Shown here piece after piece: positions 18,695 to 27,599 of a stretch of 64,000 nucleotides of DNA. The notes under the pieces were generated by a model. The model saw only the letters and a list, made by a program, of their open reading frames with translations. It searched no databases and was not told the DNA's origin. Position numbers and translations under genes: made by a program. Each line of letters begins with the position of its first letter. The stretch's first letter is position 1. Source of the stretch: Pseudomonadota bacterium (GTDB lineage: Bacteria; Pseudomonadota; Alphaproteobacteria; Dongiales; Dongiaceae); the NCBI GenBank assembly GCA_021792365.1, contig JAJYUT010000005.1:248001-312000 (forward strand), in the 5' to 3' direction.

Positions 18695-19588
18695 ATGGCC
18701 AAACCGGAGCGCATCGGATTGATCGGCGTCGGCCTCATGGGCCACGGCATCGGCAAGAACATCCTCGCGAAGGGCTTCGCGCTCAATGTGCTCGCGCATC
18801 GCAATCGCGGTCCGGTGGAGGACCTGGTCGCCAAGGGCGCCAAGGAGCTGAAAAGCCCGAGGGAGGTCACGTCCGCCAGCGACCTTGTCATCACCGTGGT
18901 CGGCAACTCGAACCAGCTCGAGGATATCGTGTTCGGCGAGGATGGCATCCTCGCCGGCGTGCACAAGGGCACGATCATGGCCGATTGCACCACGGCGATG
19001 CCTGACTCGACCCTGAAGATCGCCAAGGCTATCCAGGGAAAGGGCGGCCGCTTCGTCGACACGCCTATGACCCGCACGCCCAAGGAGGCGGAGGCCGGCA
19101 AGCTTGGCCTGATGACCGGTGGCGATCCGGCAACCCTGGCGGAGATCCGGCCCGTGCTGGAGTGCTTTGCCGATCTCATCGTCCATTGCGGCGAGGTCGG
19201 GGCCGGCCACAAGGTGAAGCTGGTCAACAACATGCTGAGCCTCGGCTACGGCATGGTGACGGCCGAGGCGCTGCTCGCGGCGAAGAAGGGCGGCATTGAC
19301 CTCAAGGCGCTGCGCGAGATCGTCAGCGGCGGCGGCGCCAACTCCGTGATGTTCCAGCGCCTGGCCGCCTATGCAATCGAAGGCGACAACACGCAGCTCC
19401 GCTTCGCGATCACGAATGCCGCGAAGGACGTGCGCTATTTCACCCATATGTGCGAGAGCCTGCAGGCGGCCACACCGGTCGCGCAGGCGATTCACCAATC
19501 TTATGCCATGGCCAGCAACATGGGGTTCGGCGAGCAGTATGTGCCGAGCATGGTGGACCTGCTCGGCAAGTGGAACGAGAAGAAATAG
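18695..19588 (+). CDS. 3-Hydroxyisobutyrate dehydrogenase-family (GarR-like) oxidoreductase
   Basis: A 297-residue beta-hydroxyacid dehydrogenase. The N-terminal Rossmann motif is GVGLMG at 11-16; the catalytic lysine is K175 in KVKLVNNM. The substrate loop that normally reads DAPVSGG-xx-A--G-L is here DTPMTRTPKEAEAGKL (122-136), so the usual SGG is replaced and the substrate is probably not hydroxyisobutyrate or tartronate semialdehyde itself. GGAGAG 5 nt upstream supports the ATG. It ends the operon; a palindromic repeat follows. It may reduce the small aldehyde or keto acid released by the pathway. Confidence 0.85.
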   Translation: MAKPERIGLIGVGLMGHGIGKNILAKGFALNVLAHRNRGPVEDLVAKGAKELKSPREVTSASDLVITVVGNSNQLEDIVFGEDGILAGVHKGTIMADCTTAMPDSTLKIAKAIQGKGGRFVDTPMTRTPKEAEAGKLGLMTGGDPATLAEIRPVLECFADLIVHCGEVGAGHKVKLVNNMLSLGYGMVTAEALLAAKKGGIDLKALREIVSGGGANSVMFQRLAAYAIEGDNTQLRFAITNAAKDVRYFTHMCESLQAATPVAQAIHQSYAMASNMGFGEQYVPSMVDLLGKWNEKK

Positions 19589-19615
19589 CGCGAAGCACGG
19601 CGCATCTTCTCTCTG

Positions 19616-19701
19616 TCATCCTGGGCAAGCCCCATGGCGGTCCGACCCGCGCGCGGACAGAGCGCATGGGTCCCAGCTCTCGCAGCGCGCGGCGAGGATG
19701 A
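19616..19701. repeat. Palindromic intergenic repeat between the GntR operon and iolB
   Basis: Nested inverted arms: TCATCCT (19616-19622) with AGGATGA (19695-19701), CCCATG (19631-19636) with CATGGG (19665-19670), and an inner GTCC/GGAC pair around an alternating GC loop. It fills the space between two convergent transcription units and probably acts as a bidirectional terminator or REP-like element. Words such as CTGTCATCCTG and GGGTCCCAGCT recur, degenerate, at about 1990-2130. Confidence 0.65.
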
Positions 19702-19713
19702 GAGGTGGGAGGA

Positions 19714-20520
19714 TTACTTCGCTGGTTTGACGATCCACTCGTGGGCGGGGTCGTTCTTGAACACCCATTTGCGGTTCGGGCCGGCCATCACGTTGAGGTA
19801 GTAGAGATCGTAGCCGTGCGGCGCGCCGACCGGGTGATAGCCGCGCGGCACCATCACGCAATCGCCGTCTTCTACCGCCATGGTCTCATCGATGGAGCGA
19901 TCGTCGGTGTAGACGCGCTGGAAGGCGAAGCCCTGGGGCGGATTGAGACGGTGGTAGTAGGTCTCCTCCAGGAAGCTCTCTTCCGGCAGGGCGTCGCGGT
20001 CGTGCTTGTGCGGCGGATAGGAGGACCAGTTGCCGCCCGGCGTCACCACCTCCACCACCAGCAGGCTTTCCGCCGGGGCGGTGTCCGGCAGGATGTTGTA
20101 GACGAGGCGACGGTTCGTGCCCCTGCCGCGCTCCTCGAAGCCGACCTCCTCGGGCGGGATGATCCGCGCCGGAAAGCGCTTGCCGCCCGGCGCGGTGCAT
20201 ACGCCGATCTCCATATCCGTCTTCGCCGTCAGCACGCAGCGCGTATCGGCCGGCAGGTAGACCGACCAGCCCGGCCCCTCGAACACGTTGTTGCGCTCCC
20301 CGATCTCGACCGGCGCGTTGCCGTCTATGCTGGCCGTCGCCTTGCCCGAGAGCAGCACCAGGCAACTTTCCCGGCCGCCGAGCTTCCAGTCCAGTTCCTC
20401 GCCGGCCGCGCGGCGATAGACCTGGAAGCCGACATACTTCCACCCCGCGCTCTCGGGTGTCACGGACAGAACAAGGCCGTCCGGGCCGGGGTTCTTGCCT
20501 TTGACCAGCAGGTTCGGCAT
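19714..20520 (-). CDS. iolB: 5-deoxy-glucuronate isomerase
   Basis: A 268-residue bicupin, the normal IolB length. It isomerises 5-deoxy-D-glucuronate to 2-deoxy-5-keto-gluconate in myo-inositol catabolism. Visible: two cupin halves with metal-binding SSYPPHKHD near 165 and a later PRGYHPVGAPHGYDLYYLNVMAG, both hallmark IolB motifs. AAGGAGAA 8 nt upstream fixes the ATG. It is the last gene of iolC-D-E-B, 13 bp after iolE. Confidence 0.95.
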   Translation of the reverse strand: MPNLLVKGKNPGPDGLVLSVTPESAGWKYVGFQVYRRAAGEELDWKLGGRESCLVLLSGKATASIDGNAPVEIGERNNVFEGPGWSVYLPADTRCVLTAKTDMEIGVCTAPGGKRFPARIIPPEEVGFEERGRGTNRRLVYNILPDTAPAESLLVVEVVTPGGNWSSYPPHKHDRDALPEESFLEETYYHRLNPPQGFAFQRVYTDDRSIDETMAVEDGDCVMVPRGYHPVGAPHGYDLYYLNVMAGPNRKWVFKNDPAHEWIVKPAK

Positions 20521-20533
20521 ACCGCGTTCTCCT

Positions 20534-21418
20534 TCAGGCCAATCTGGCGTCTTTGGCGTAGCGCTTCAAGTTGGCGCAGCCCATCGTTGCATACTTGAGC
20601 GGATTGGCCTTTTCCGGGTCCTGCTCGGCCTCCACCACCAGCCAGCCGGAATAGCCGGCAAGCTCGCCCAGCACGGCCGGGAAGTCGACCATCCCATCGC
20701 CAGGAACAGTGAAGCAGCCTTCGACCACCGCGTCGAGGAAGCTCCAATCCTTCGCTCGCGCGTCGGCCAGCACTTTGCGCCGCACGTCCTTGCAATGCAC
20801 GTGAGCGATGCGCGTGCGGTAATTCTTTGCCAGCACCACCGGATCGGCGCCGCCGAAGGTGGCGTGACCCGTGTCCAGCAGCAGATTCACCGCGCTGCCG
20901 GTCGATTCCATGAAGGCGGCGATGTCCTCGGCGCTCTGCACGACGGTGCCCATGTGATGATGATAGGTAAGGGCGATGCCTTCCTTCGCGACCGCCTCGG
21001 CTACCTCCGTCACGCGCTGGCCGAACTCGCGCCAGTCTGCGGATTTCAGCTTCGGCCGCTGGCTGAGCGGCTTTCCGCGGTCGCCGTGGGTCGCGTTGGA
21101 GGTCTCGGCGAAGATGAGGATGTTGGAACCGAGTGCCTTCAGCAGGTCGAGATGCGGACGCAGCTTCCTGATCTCCTCCTGGGGTTCGCGCGCCAGCAAT
21201 GCACAGGAATACCAGCCCGACACCAGGGCAAGCCCGGCCGTGCCCAGCACGTCCTTCAGCGCGTTCGCCTCCCGCGGGAACTTGTGGCCAAGCTCGATGC
21301 CCTCGTAGCCCGCCTCCTTGGCTTCCTTGAGGCAGGTCTCGAGCGGCGTCTTGCCGCCAAGCTCGCGCAGATCGTCATTCGACCAGGCGATGGGATTGGT
21401 ACCGAAACGAACAGCCAT
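20534..21418 (-). CDS. iolE: Myo-inosose-2 dehydratase
   Basis: A 294-residue TIM-barrel enzyme of the AP endonuclease 2 fold. It dehydrates 2-keto-myo-inositol (inosose) to the trione substrate of IolD. The start MAVRFGTNPIAWSNDD is characteristic of IolE; metal ligands are seen in GYEGIELG, YHHHMGTVV, LDTGHATFGG and AHVHCKDV, with the final glutamate in LVVEAEQDPE. The frame is open upstream, but GGAGAG lies 10 nt before the ATG at 21418 and homology begins there. Only 7 bp separate it from iolD. Confidence 0.95.
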   Translation of the reverse strand: MAVRFGTNPIAWSNDDLRELGGKTPLETCLKEAKEAGYEGIELGHKFPREANALKDVLGTAGLALVSGWYSCALLAREPQEEIRKLRPHLDLLKALGSNILIFAETSNATHGDRGKPLSQRPKLKSADWREFGQRVTEVAEAVAKEGIALTYHHHMGTVVQSAEDIAAFMESTGSAVNLLLDTGHATFGGADPVVLAKNYRTRIAHVHCKDVRRKVLADARAKDWSFLDAVVEGCFTVPGDGMVDFPAVLGELAGYSGWLVVEAEQDPEKANPLKYATMGCANLKRYAKDARLA

Positions 21419-21425
21419 GATGTTG

Positions 21426-23273
21426 CTACTCTCCGACGCGCTGCAATGTTGTGGATTTCTCATAGGCCTTGCGGGCGGCCCGCACCTTCGGGCGCTGCGA
21501 CACTTCCGGCACCGCCACATCCCACCAGAAACCGCCGGCCTCGGTGGTCTTGTAGGGATCGGTCTCGATCACGATGACCGAGGTGCGGTCCGCCTTGCGC
21601 GCGCGGCCGATCGCCGCTTCCAACTCGGACGTGTTCGCCACCTTCTCCGCAATGGCGCCCATGCTGCGCGCATGGGCGGTAAAGTCGATCTCCGGCAGCG
21701 TCTCGTGTTTCGCGTGCTGCAGCAGGTTGTTGAAGCTTTCGCCGCCGGTCGCCCGCTGCAGGCGATTGATGCAGCCGAAGCCGCGATTGTCGAGCAGGAC
21801 GATGATCAGCTTCTGCCCCAGCATGACGGAGGTGGCGATCTCCGAATTCATCATGAGGTAGGAGCCGTCGCCGACCATCACGACCACGTCGCAATCCGGC
21901 TTCGCCATCTTCACGCCGAGCCCGCCGGCGATCTCATAGCCCATGCAGGAATAGCCGTATTCCAGGTGGTAGCCGCCCGGCGCACCGGATTGCCAGAGCT
22001 TGTGCAACTCGCCCGGCAGGCCGCCGGAAGCGCAGACCACGATATCGCTCGGTCTGCCGGCGCGCTGCACGGCGCCGATCACGTGGCCGTCGGAGGGCAG
22101 GCCGCGATTTGGCGCGGCGGTGGCCGCGGCGTGCTCGGCCGACCAGGTCTTGCGCAGGGTGGCGGCCTGCTTCTGCCAGGCGCCCGGCGCGGACCAGTTG
22201 CCGAGGGCCTTGCCAATCGCCGCCAGGCCCGCGCGCGCATCGCACACCAGCGGTATGCCGTCATGCTTCACGGCATCGAATACCTGGACATTCAGCCCGA
22301 TGATCTTGCGGTCCGGATTGCGGAACAGGGCGCGCGAGCCGGTGGTGAAATCCTGAAGCCTCGTGCCAATGGCGAGCACCAAGTCCGCGTCCTGCGCCAG
22401 TGCGTTGGCGGCGCTGCTGCCCGTGACGCCGATCGAACCCATGTTGAGCCTGTGCTCGATCGAGAGCGCGGACTTGCCGGCCTGCGTCTCGGCCACTGGA
22501 ATGCCGCGCTTGTCCGCGAGCTCCGCCAGCGCTTTTTCGGCTTCGGAATAGAGCACGCCGCCGCCGCTGACGATGATCGGCTGCTTCGCGCGCTTGATGC
22601 GGGAGACGGCGTGCGCCAACTCGTCGCGATCGGGCTCGATGCGGCGGAAACTCCAGAGCCGTTCTTCGAAGAACGCTTCTGGATAGTCGTAGGCCTCCGC
22701 CTGCGCGTCCTGGCACATGCAGAGCGTCACCGGCCCGCATTCCGCCGGATCGGTCAGCACGCTCATGGCGCGGGGCAGGGCGGTCAGGATCTGCTCCGGG
22801 CGCAGGATGCGGTCGAAATAGCGCGAGACCGGCCGGAAGCAATCGTTGGCCGAAACGGTGCCGTCGCCGAAATCCTCGATCTGCTGCAGGACCGGATCGG
22901 GCCGCCGGTTGGCGAAAATGTCGCCGGGCAGCAAAAGGACCGGCAGCCGGTCGACATGCGCCACCGCGGCCGCCGTGACCATGTTGGTTGCGCCCGGGCC
23001 GATGGAGGTGGTGCAGGCCATCATCTGCCTGCGCCGCGCCGCCTTGGCAAAGGCGATCGCGCTGTGAGCCATCGCCTGCTCGTTGTGCGCGCGGAACGTC
23101 GGTAGCGTGCCCTGGGCGTGAAACAGCGCCTCGCCGAGCCCCGCCACATTGCCATGCCCGAAGATCGCCCAAACGCCGGCGAACAGCGGCACCTCTTTGC
23201 CGTCGCGCAGCCCGCGCTGCTTGCCCAGATACCGCACCACAGCCTGCGCCATGGTCAGGCGGATGGTTTTCAT
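21426..23273 (-). CDS. iolD: 3D-(3,5/4)-trihydroxycyclohexane-1,2-dione hydrolase
   Basis: A 615-residue ThDP-dependent enzyme that opens the inositol ring to 5-deoxy-glucuronate. It starts MKTIRLTMAQAVVRYLGKQ, the usual IolD opening; the PYR-domain glutamate is in FRAHNEQAMAH, the central NAD/FAD-like domain spans about 200-350, and the ThDP motif is VVMVGDGSYLMMNSEI with N in LLDNRGFGCINRLQ. The open frame extends upstream to 23432, but GGGAG precedes the ATG at 23273 and conserved sequence starts there. It is 40 bp after iolC. Confidence 0.95.
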   Translation of the reverse strand: MKTIRLTMAQAVVRYLGKQRGLRDGKEVPLFAGVWAIFGHGNVAGLGEALFHAQGTLPTFRAHNEQAMAHSAIAFAKAARRRQMMACTTSIGPGATNMVTAAAVAHVDRLPVLLLPGDIFANRRPDPVLQQIEDFGDGTVSANDCFRPVSRYFDRILRPEQILTALPRAMSVLTDPAECGPVTLCMCQDAQAEAYDYPEAFFEERLWSFRRIEPDRDELAHAVSRIKRAKQPIIVSGGGVLYSEAEKALAELADKRGIPVAETQAGKSALSIEHRLNMGSIGVTGSSAANALAQDADLVLAIGTRLQDFTTGSRALFRNPDRKIIGLNVQVFDAVKHDGIPLVCDARAGLAAIGKALGNWSAPGAWQKQAATLRKTWSAEHAAATAAPNRGLPSDGHVIGAVQRAGRPSDIVVCASGGLPGELHKLWQSGAPGGYHLEYGYSCMGYEIAGGLGVKMAKPDCDVVVMVGDGSYLMMNSEIATSVMLGQKLIIVLLDNRGFGCINRLQRATGGESFNNLLQHAKHETLPEIDFTAHARSMGAIAEKVANTSELEAAIGRARKADRTSVIVIETDPYKTTEAGGFWWDVAVPEVSQRPKVRAARKAYEKSTTLQRVGE

Positions 23274-23313
23274 GAAATGGCTCCCGATCTCGGTCTTGTC
23301 CCCACGGATTGTA

Positions 23314-25227
23314 TCAAGCCGCCGCCGAGTTCGCGCGCTTGGCCTTCTTCCACGCATCGGCAAGGCGGGAGAAGCGCTTCGCCATCTCGGCGATGGCGGC
23401 GGCATCGTCGATGGTGCCGCGCAGCCAGGCATCGGCGGGCGCGGCGAAGATGGTGCGCCCGACGGCGAAACCCTTCACGATCGAATCGCCGGCCGCCGCC
23501 TGGAACGCGGCTTCCAGCACGTCTTCGGCCGCTTCCAGGCCCAACAGCACGACCCCGCGGCAGAACGGATCGCGCGTGCGGATCACCTCGCCAATCTGCT
23601 GCCATGCGGCGCGCGTCGCCTGCGGCTCCAGCTTCCACCAATCCGGCCGGATGCCGAGGTCGTAGAGCCGGCGCAGGACCGCCGCCACCGTCTCGTCGGT
23701 CAGTGGCCCGTGCCTGCCGGCGATGATCTCGACCAGCAATTCCCGGCCCACGGTGCGCGCGGCGTCATGGAGTGTCAGCAGCCGTACTTCCTGCTCCAGT
23801 CTGAGCCCCTCCGGATCGTCCGGGTGGTAGAAGCACAGGCACTTGATGACATGCGTCACCGGCCATTCCGCGAGGTGCGAGCCGAGATCCTCGGTCTCGA
23901 AGCGGAGCGGCCGCGATCCCGGACGTTCCACCGGCCGCGCGATCCACAGGTCGTGATCGGCGGCGCGGAACAGCGCCTCGCGCCCATAGGTGCCGTCGAG
24001 CAGCATGCCGAAGCCCGGCTGCCCGTCGGCGACCTTGGTAGCGGCCGCCACCGCCAGCGCCTTGAACGCCTCGATGCGCGCGCGGGGCGCGCCGGCTTTG
24101 TCCGCCAGCTCCTCCATCTGCGCACGGTGGTCGATCGCCAAGGCCATCAGGAGCGGCCAATGACCGCGCCGGGTCGTTGACCAGTGGATGTGGTTGAGAT
24201 CGGCATCATGGCGCAAGGCGCGATGCCTGCTGCCATGCTTCAAGAAATATTGCAGTTCCGTCCAGGTCGGGATCTCCGGCGCGCAGAGCAGGCGCGAGAC
24301 GGCGAAGGCGCCGCAGGCATTGGCCCAGGTCGCGCACGTCTCCAGCTTCTCACCCGTCAGCCAGCCGCGCAGGAAGCCCGACATGAAGGCATCGCCCGCG
24401 CCCAGGACATTGTAGACCTCGATCGGGAACCCGCTGCCGACGATGCCTTGGTCGACATTGTCCGGGATCGCGTCGGGGAACACCGTGCAGCCTTTCGGCC
24501 CGCGCTTCAGCACGATGGTCGCGCCGCTCCTGACGCGGATGTTGCGCAGGGCGGTCGGCACATCCTCGGCGCCGCCGGCGATCTTCACTTCTTCCTCGGT
24601 GCCGACGATCAGGTCGCAGTCCGGCAGGATGGGCTGCAGATGCTGCGACACGCGGCCGGACGCGATGTAGCGCGATTCCCCCGCGCCATGCCCGGCAAGG
24701 CCCCACAGATTCGGCCGATAATCGATGTCGAATATGACTTTAGCGCCGTTCTCGCGCGCGATCGCCATTGCCTTGCGTTGCGCAGCCGCCGTGCCCGGCG
24801 CCGAGAAGTGGGTGCCGGTCACAGCCACGGCTCGCGCGCGCTTGATGAAGGCAGGATCGACGTCGCTTTCGTCCAGCGCCATGTCGGCGCAATCGGTGCG
24901 ATAGAAGATCAGCGGAAAGCTGTCCGAATCCCGCACGCCCAGGATGACCAGGGCGGTCAAACGCTTGGGATCGGTCTTGATGCCGTCGATCGCGACCCCT
25001 TCGCGCGCCATTTGCTCACGGATGAAGCGGCCCATATGCTCGTCGCCGACGCGCGTCAGGACAGCCGATTTGAGGCCGAGGCGCGCCGCGCCGATCGCGA
25101 TGTTGGAGGGACAGCCGCCGACCGACTTGGCGAAGGAGCCCATGTCCTCCAGGCGGCCGCCGATCTGCTGCCCATAGAGGTCGACCGAGGAGCGCCCGAT
25201 GGTGATGACGTCAAGGTCCTGGGCCAT
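23314..25227 (-). CDS. iolC: 5-dehydro-2-deoxygluconokinase fused to DUF2090 domain
   Basis: A 637-residue two-domain protein, the common proteobacterial IolC form. Residues about 5-330 are a PfkB kinase: VITIGRSSVDLYGQQ, GGCPSNIAIGAARLGL, and the catalytic NVLGAGDAFMSGFLRG. Residues about 335-637 are DUF2090, an aldolase-like TIM barrel (LLMALAIDHRAQMEEL, CLCFYHPDD, FAVGRTIFAAPADAWL). The kinase phosphorylates 2-deoxy-5-keto-gluconate; the second domain is thought to serve the following aldol cleavage, which would explain why no iolJ is present here. The start at 25227 has AGGAAGG 5 nt upstream; an in-frame upstream ATG lacks this. Confidence 0.93.
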   Translation of the reverse strand: MAQDLDVITIGRSSVDLYGQQIGGRLEDMGSFAKSVGGCPSNIAIGAARLGLKSAVLTRVGDEHMGRFIREQMAREGVAIDGIKTDPKRLTALVILGVRDSDSFPLIFYRTDCADMALDESDVDPAFIKRARAVAVTGTHFSAPGTAAAQRKAMAIARENGAKVIFDIDYRPNLWGLAGHGAGESRYIASGRVSQHLQPILPDCDLIVGTEEEVKIAGGAEDVPTALRNIRVRSGATIVLKRGPKGCTVFPDAIPDNVDQGIVGSGFPIEVYNVLGAGDAFMSGFLRGWLTGEKLETCATWANACGAFAVSRLLCAPEIPTWTELQYFLKHGSRHRALRHDADLNHIHWSTTRRGHWPLLMALAIDHRAQMEELADKAGAPRARIEAFKALAVAAATKVADGQPGFGMLLDGTYGREALFRAADHDLWIARPVERPGSRPLRFETEDLGSHLAEWPVTHVIKCLCFYHPDDPEGLRLEQEVRLLTLHDAARTVGRELLVEIIAGRHGPLTDETVAAVLRRLYDLGIRPDWWKLEPQATRAAWQQIGEVIRTRDPFCRGVVLLGLEAAEDVLEAAFQAAAGDSIVKGFAVGRTIFAAPADAWLRGTIDDAAAIAEMAKRFSRLADAWKKAKRANSAAA

Positions 25228-25339
25228 ATGGCCTTCCTGTCGGGTGCGGAGAGCGCTCATCGCCATCCAATTCAGCGCGGTTCAGGCACAACATTCCGTT
25301 GCGCTGCTTGACCTTCGCGCTTGCTCTAATGAAACAAGC

Positions 25340-25382
25340 ATTCTATTTTCTGTCAATAACGGAATATATGGTATTTTGCAGG
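25340..25382. promoter_or_regulatory. Candidate inositol regulator sites in the iolC-iolG intergenic region
   Basis: Within the 164-bp divergent region, ATTCTATTTT (25340-25349) and TATTTTGCAGG (25372-25382) recur, in inverted orientation, in the rpiR/Gfo-Idh intergenic region (28636-28649). Sharing of two words between the only two other inositol-linked promoters suggests binding by the RpiR-type regulator. The block also contains GGAATATATGG, and lies just upstream of the iolG ribosome binding site (AGGAGAA). Confidence 0.5.
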
Positions 25383-25391
25383 AGAACAATC

Positions 25392-26381
25392 ATGCGGATT
25401 GGAGTTCTGGGCGCTGGCCGGATCGGCCGGATTCACGCGCGTTCGGCCGCCGCGCACAAGACCGCGAGGCTGGCCGCCGTCTTCGATGTCGATGCCAAGG
25501 CCGCGGGCGCGGTTGCCGCTGAAACCGGCGCGAGCGTCGCCAGGAGCATGGCCGAGATCATCGAGGACAAGAGCATCGACGCGGTGCTGATCTGCACGCC
25601 GACCGACACCCATGCCGATTTGATCGAGCAGGCCGCAAGGGCGGGCAAGGCGATCTTCTGCGAAAAGCCGGTGGACTTGTCGGCCGAGCGCGTGCGCGCC
25701 TGCCTCAAGGTGGTGGCGGACACCAAGGCCAAGCTGATGATCGGCTTCAATCGCCGCTTCGATCCCAGCTTCGCAAGCCTGCAGAGGCGCCTGGCTTCCG
25801 GTGAGGTGGGCAAGCCGGAGCTTGTCACTATCCTTTCGCGCGACCCCGGTCCGCCGCCGATCTCCTACATCAAGCATTCCGGCGGCATGTTCCGCGACAT
25901 GATGATCCATGATCTCGACATGGCGCGCTTCCTGTTGGGCGAGGAGCCGGTGGAGGTTTCCGCCATGGCGTCCTGCCTGGTCGATCCCGCCATCGGCCAG
26001 GCCGGCGACATCGACACTGCGGTCGTGACGCTGAAGACCAAGAGCGGGCGCTTGTGCCAGATCTCCAACTCGCGCCGCGCGACCTATGGCTACGACCAGC
26101 GCATCGAAGTGCATGGCAGCGGCGGCATGCTGCGCGCGCACAATCTTCATCCGACGACGGTGGAGAAGGCGACTGGTGACGGCTTCGCCTCGGACCCCAC
26201 GCTACACTTCTTCCTGGAGCGCTACACCGCCGCCTACCGGATGGAGATGGACACCTTTGTCGACGGCGTCACCGAAGGCAAGAAGCTGGAACCGACCGGC
26301 GAAGATGGTTTGAAGGCGCTCATCCTGGCCGATGCTGCCGAGGAATCTGCAAAGTCGGGCAAGAGCGTGCGGGTAGGCTGA
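25392..26381 (+). CDS. iolG: Inositol 2-dehydrogenase
   Basis: A 329-residue Gfo/Idh/MocA oxidoreductase that oxidises myo-inositol to 2-keto-myo-inositol, the first step of the pathway. NAD motif GAGRIG at 7-12, the EKP motif at 91-93 (CEKPVD), and the catalytic DLDMARFLL/HD segment near 173-182 are clear. AGGAGAAC lies 6 nt before the ATG. The open frame runs upstream to 25299 but crosses the promoter region and lacks homology there. It is divergent from iolCDEB. Confidence 0.93.
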   Translation: MRIGVLGAGRIGRIHARSAAAHKTARLAAVFDVDAKAAGAVAAETGASVARSMAEIIEDKSIDAVLICTPTDTHADLIEQAARAGKAIFCEKPVDLSAERVRACLKVVADTKAKLMIGFNRRFDPSFASLQRRLASGEVGKPELVTILSRDPGPPPISYIKHSGGMFRDMMIHDLDMARFLLGEEPVEVSAMASCLVDPAIGQAGDIDTAVVTLKTKSGRLCQISNSRRATYGYDQRIEVHGSGGMLRAHNLHPTTVEKATGDGFASDPTLHFFLERYTAAYRMEMDTFVDGVTEGKKLEPTGEDGLKALILADAAEESAKSGKSVRVG

Positions 26382-26383
26382 GG

Positions 26384-26731
26384 CTAAGCCGCGCTCTTCC
26401 GCACCGGCGGGCATTGTTTCACGTTCGCGAGGCGCGCGCCGACCTCACCCAGCAGGTCGACCAAGCTGCGCAGGCGCTTGCCTTCATCGGTCAGGTCGTA
26501 TTCCACGCGTGGCGGCACCTCGGGATAGATCGTGCGGCGCACCAGACCGGCCTTCTCGAGCGCGCGCAGATCGAGCGTCAGCATGCGCTGCGAGATGCCA
26601 GGCATGGCGCGCCGCAGATCGCTGAAGCGCCGCTTGCCGTCGAGCAGATGATAGACCAGCACGATGCGCCAGCGGCCGCCCAGCAGGCGCATGGCGTCTT
26701 CGACCGGGCACCCGGACACGCTCTCTTTCAT
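26384..26731 (-). CDS. HxlR-family transcriptional regulator
   Basis: A 115-residue winged-helix protein of the HxlR family. Typical blocks: CPVEDAMRLLGGRWRIVLVYHLL, RRFSDLRRAMPGISQRMLTLDLRALEKAGLV and PPRVEYDLTDEGKRL. The conserved cysteine near residue 7 (SGCPVE) is the redox or aldehyde-sensing cysteine in several relatives. GGAGGGG 5 nt before the ATG at 26731 decides the start over longer in-frame options. It is divergent from the GST gene and only 2 bp from the convergent end of iolG. It likely controls the GST. Confidence 0.9.
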   Translation of the reverse strand: MKESVSGCPVEDAMRLLGGRWRIVLVYHLLDGKRRFSDLRRAMPGISQRMLTLDLRALEKAGLVRRTIYPEVPPRVEYDLTDEGKRLRSLVDLLGEVGARLANVKQCPPVRKSAA

Positions 26732-26755
26732 CGCGACCCCTCCATTAGTCGAACT

Positions 26756-26793
26756 CGGTATAAAATTTGTTCCGGCCACACAAAATAGTGCCG
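26756..26793. promoter_or_regulatory. Imperfect dyad in the hxlR-GST intergenic region
   Basis: CGGTA (26756-26760) and TGCCG (26789-26793) flank an AT-rich block with AAAATTTGTT and ACACAAAATA, giving a weak dyad in an otherwise GC-rich region between the divergent HxlR and GST genes. It is a candidate operator only; symmetry is poor in the centre. Confidence 0.3.
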
Positions 26794-26869
26794 TCTTCAC
26801 AAGTAGCACGGTCGAGGCCAGGTTCAATCCCGTTGAGAGCAGGCAAGTTCATCTCGGGAGTTGAAAATC

Positions 26870-27574
26870 ATGGAACCGGTGTTGTTCTACGGTGTGCCGC
26901 ACGGCTGCTCGTTCGGATCGATCGTCGCGCTGGAGTGGCTGGGCCAGCCCTATCGCCTCTGCCGAATCGACATGCTGGCATCGCGCGATGAGCGCTACAA
27001 GCGGATCAATCCCAAGCGCCAGACGCCGACCCTGCTGCTGGAGGACGGCGAGACGCTGAGCGAGAGCCTGGCGATCCTCCATCACATCGCCGCGCGTGAT
27101 CTAGGCCAGCGGCTCGGCTTTCTGCAGGCCACGCGCGCGTTCGACCGGCTGAACAGCGCACTGTCGTTCCTGCACACAGAGCTGCACGGCGCGTTCGCCC
27201 CAGCCTGGACAGCCTTCAAGCTGCCGGAGCACGCGACCAAGGAGAAGGACATGCTGCGGAAGCTGGCACGCGAACGGGCGGCCGAGACCTACGCGCACCT
27301 TGAGCACATGCTGTCGAACCCCGCGTGGCTCGCAGGCGATCATCGAACCGTGGCGGATGCGTATCTGATCGGCGTAGCGCGCTGGGGCGAGGATCTGAAT
27401 CTGTTCGACCTCAAGCGCGAGTACCCCCTCTTGCACAAGCACCTGCAGAAGCTGCAAGCCGACAAGGCCGTGGCGTTCGCTCACGCCATCGAGGATGGTC
27501 AGCCCGCGACCAGCAGCGACGCGTTCCTGGGGCACGTCACGCTGGATGAATTGCAGCCGCGTTTGGCCGCATGA
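26870..27574 (+). CDS. Glutathione S-transferase family protein
   Basis: A 234-residue GST: an N-terminal thioredoxin fold (about 1-80) with VLFYGVPHGCSFGSIVALEWLG, the cis-proline in RQTPTLLLEDG and the glutathione gamma-glutamyl contact in LSESLAILHHIA, then an all-helical domain with LAGDHRTVADAYLIGVARW. The cysteine in PHGCSFGS sits where beta-class GSTs have their catalytic residue. GGGAG is 9 nt before the ATG; an upstream TTG is less likely. Paired with the HxlR regulator, it probably detoxifies an electrophile; the pair interrupts the inositol genes without an obvious metabolic link. Confidence 0.85.
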   Translation: MEPVLFYGVPHGCSFGSIVALEWLGQPYRLCRIDMLASRDERYKRINPKRQTPTLLLEDGETLSESLAILHHIAARDLGQRLGFLQATRAFDRLNSALSFLHTELHGAFAPAWTAFKLPEHATKEKDMLRKLARERAAETYAHLEHMLSNPAWLAGDHRTVADAYLIGVARWGEDLNLFDLKREYPLLHKHLQKLQADKAVAFAHAIEDGQPATSSDAFLGHVTLDELQPRLAA

Positions 27575-27599
27575 TTTGGCACGCAGTATGTCTCTCACT

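Noticed and set aside
21318-23105. A 595-codon plus-strand open frame opposite iolE and iolD
   Set aside because: No homology, composition skewed by GC3; iolD and iolE are certain on the minus strand.
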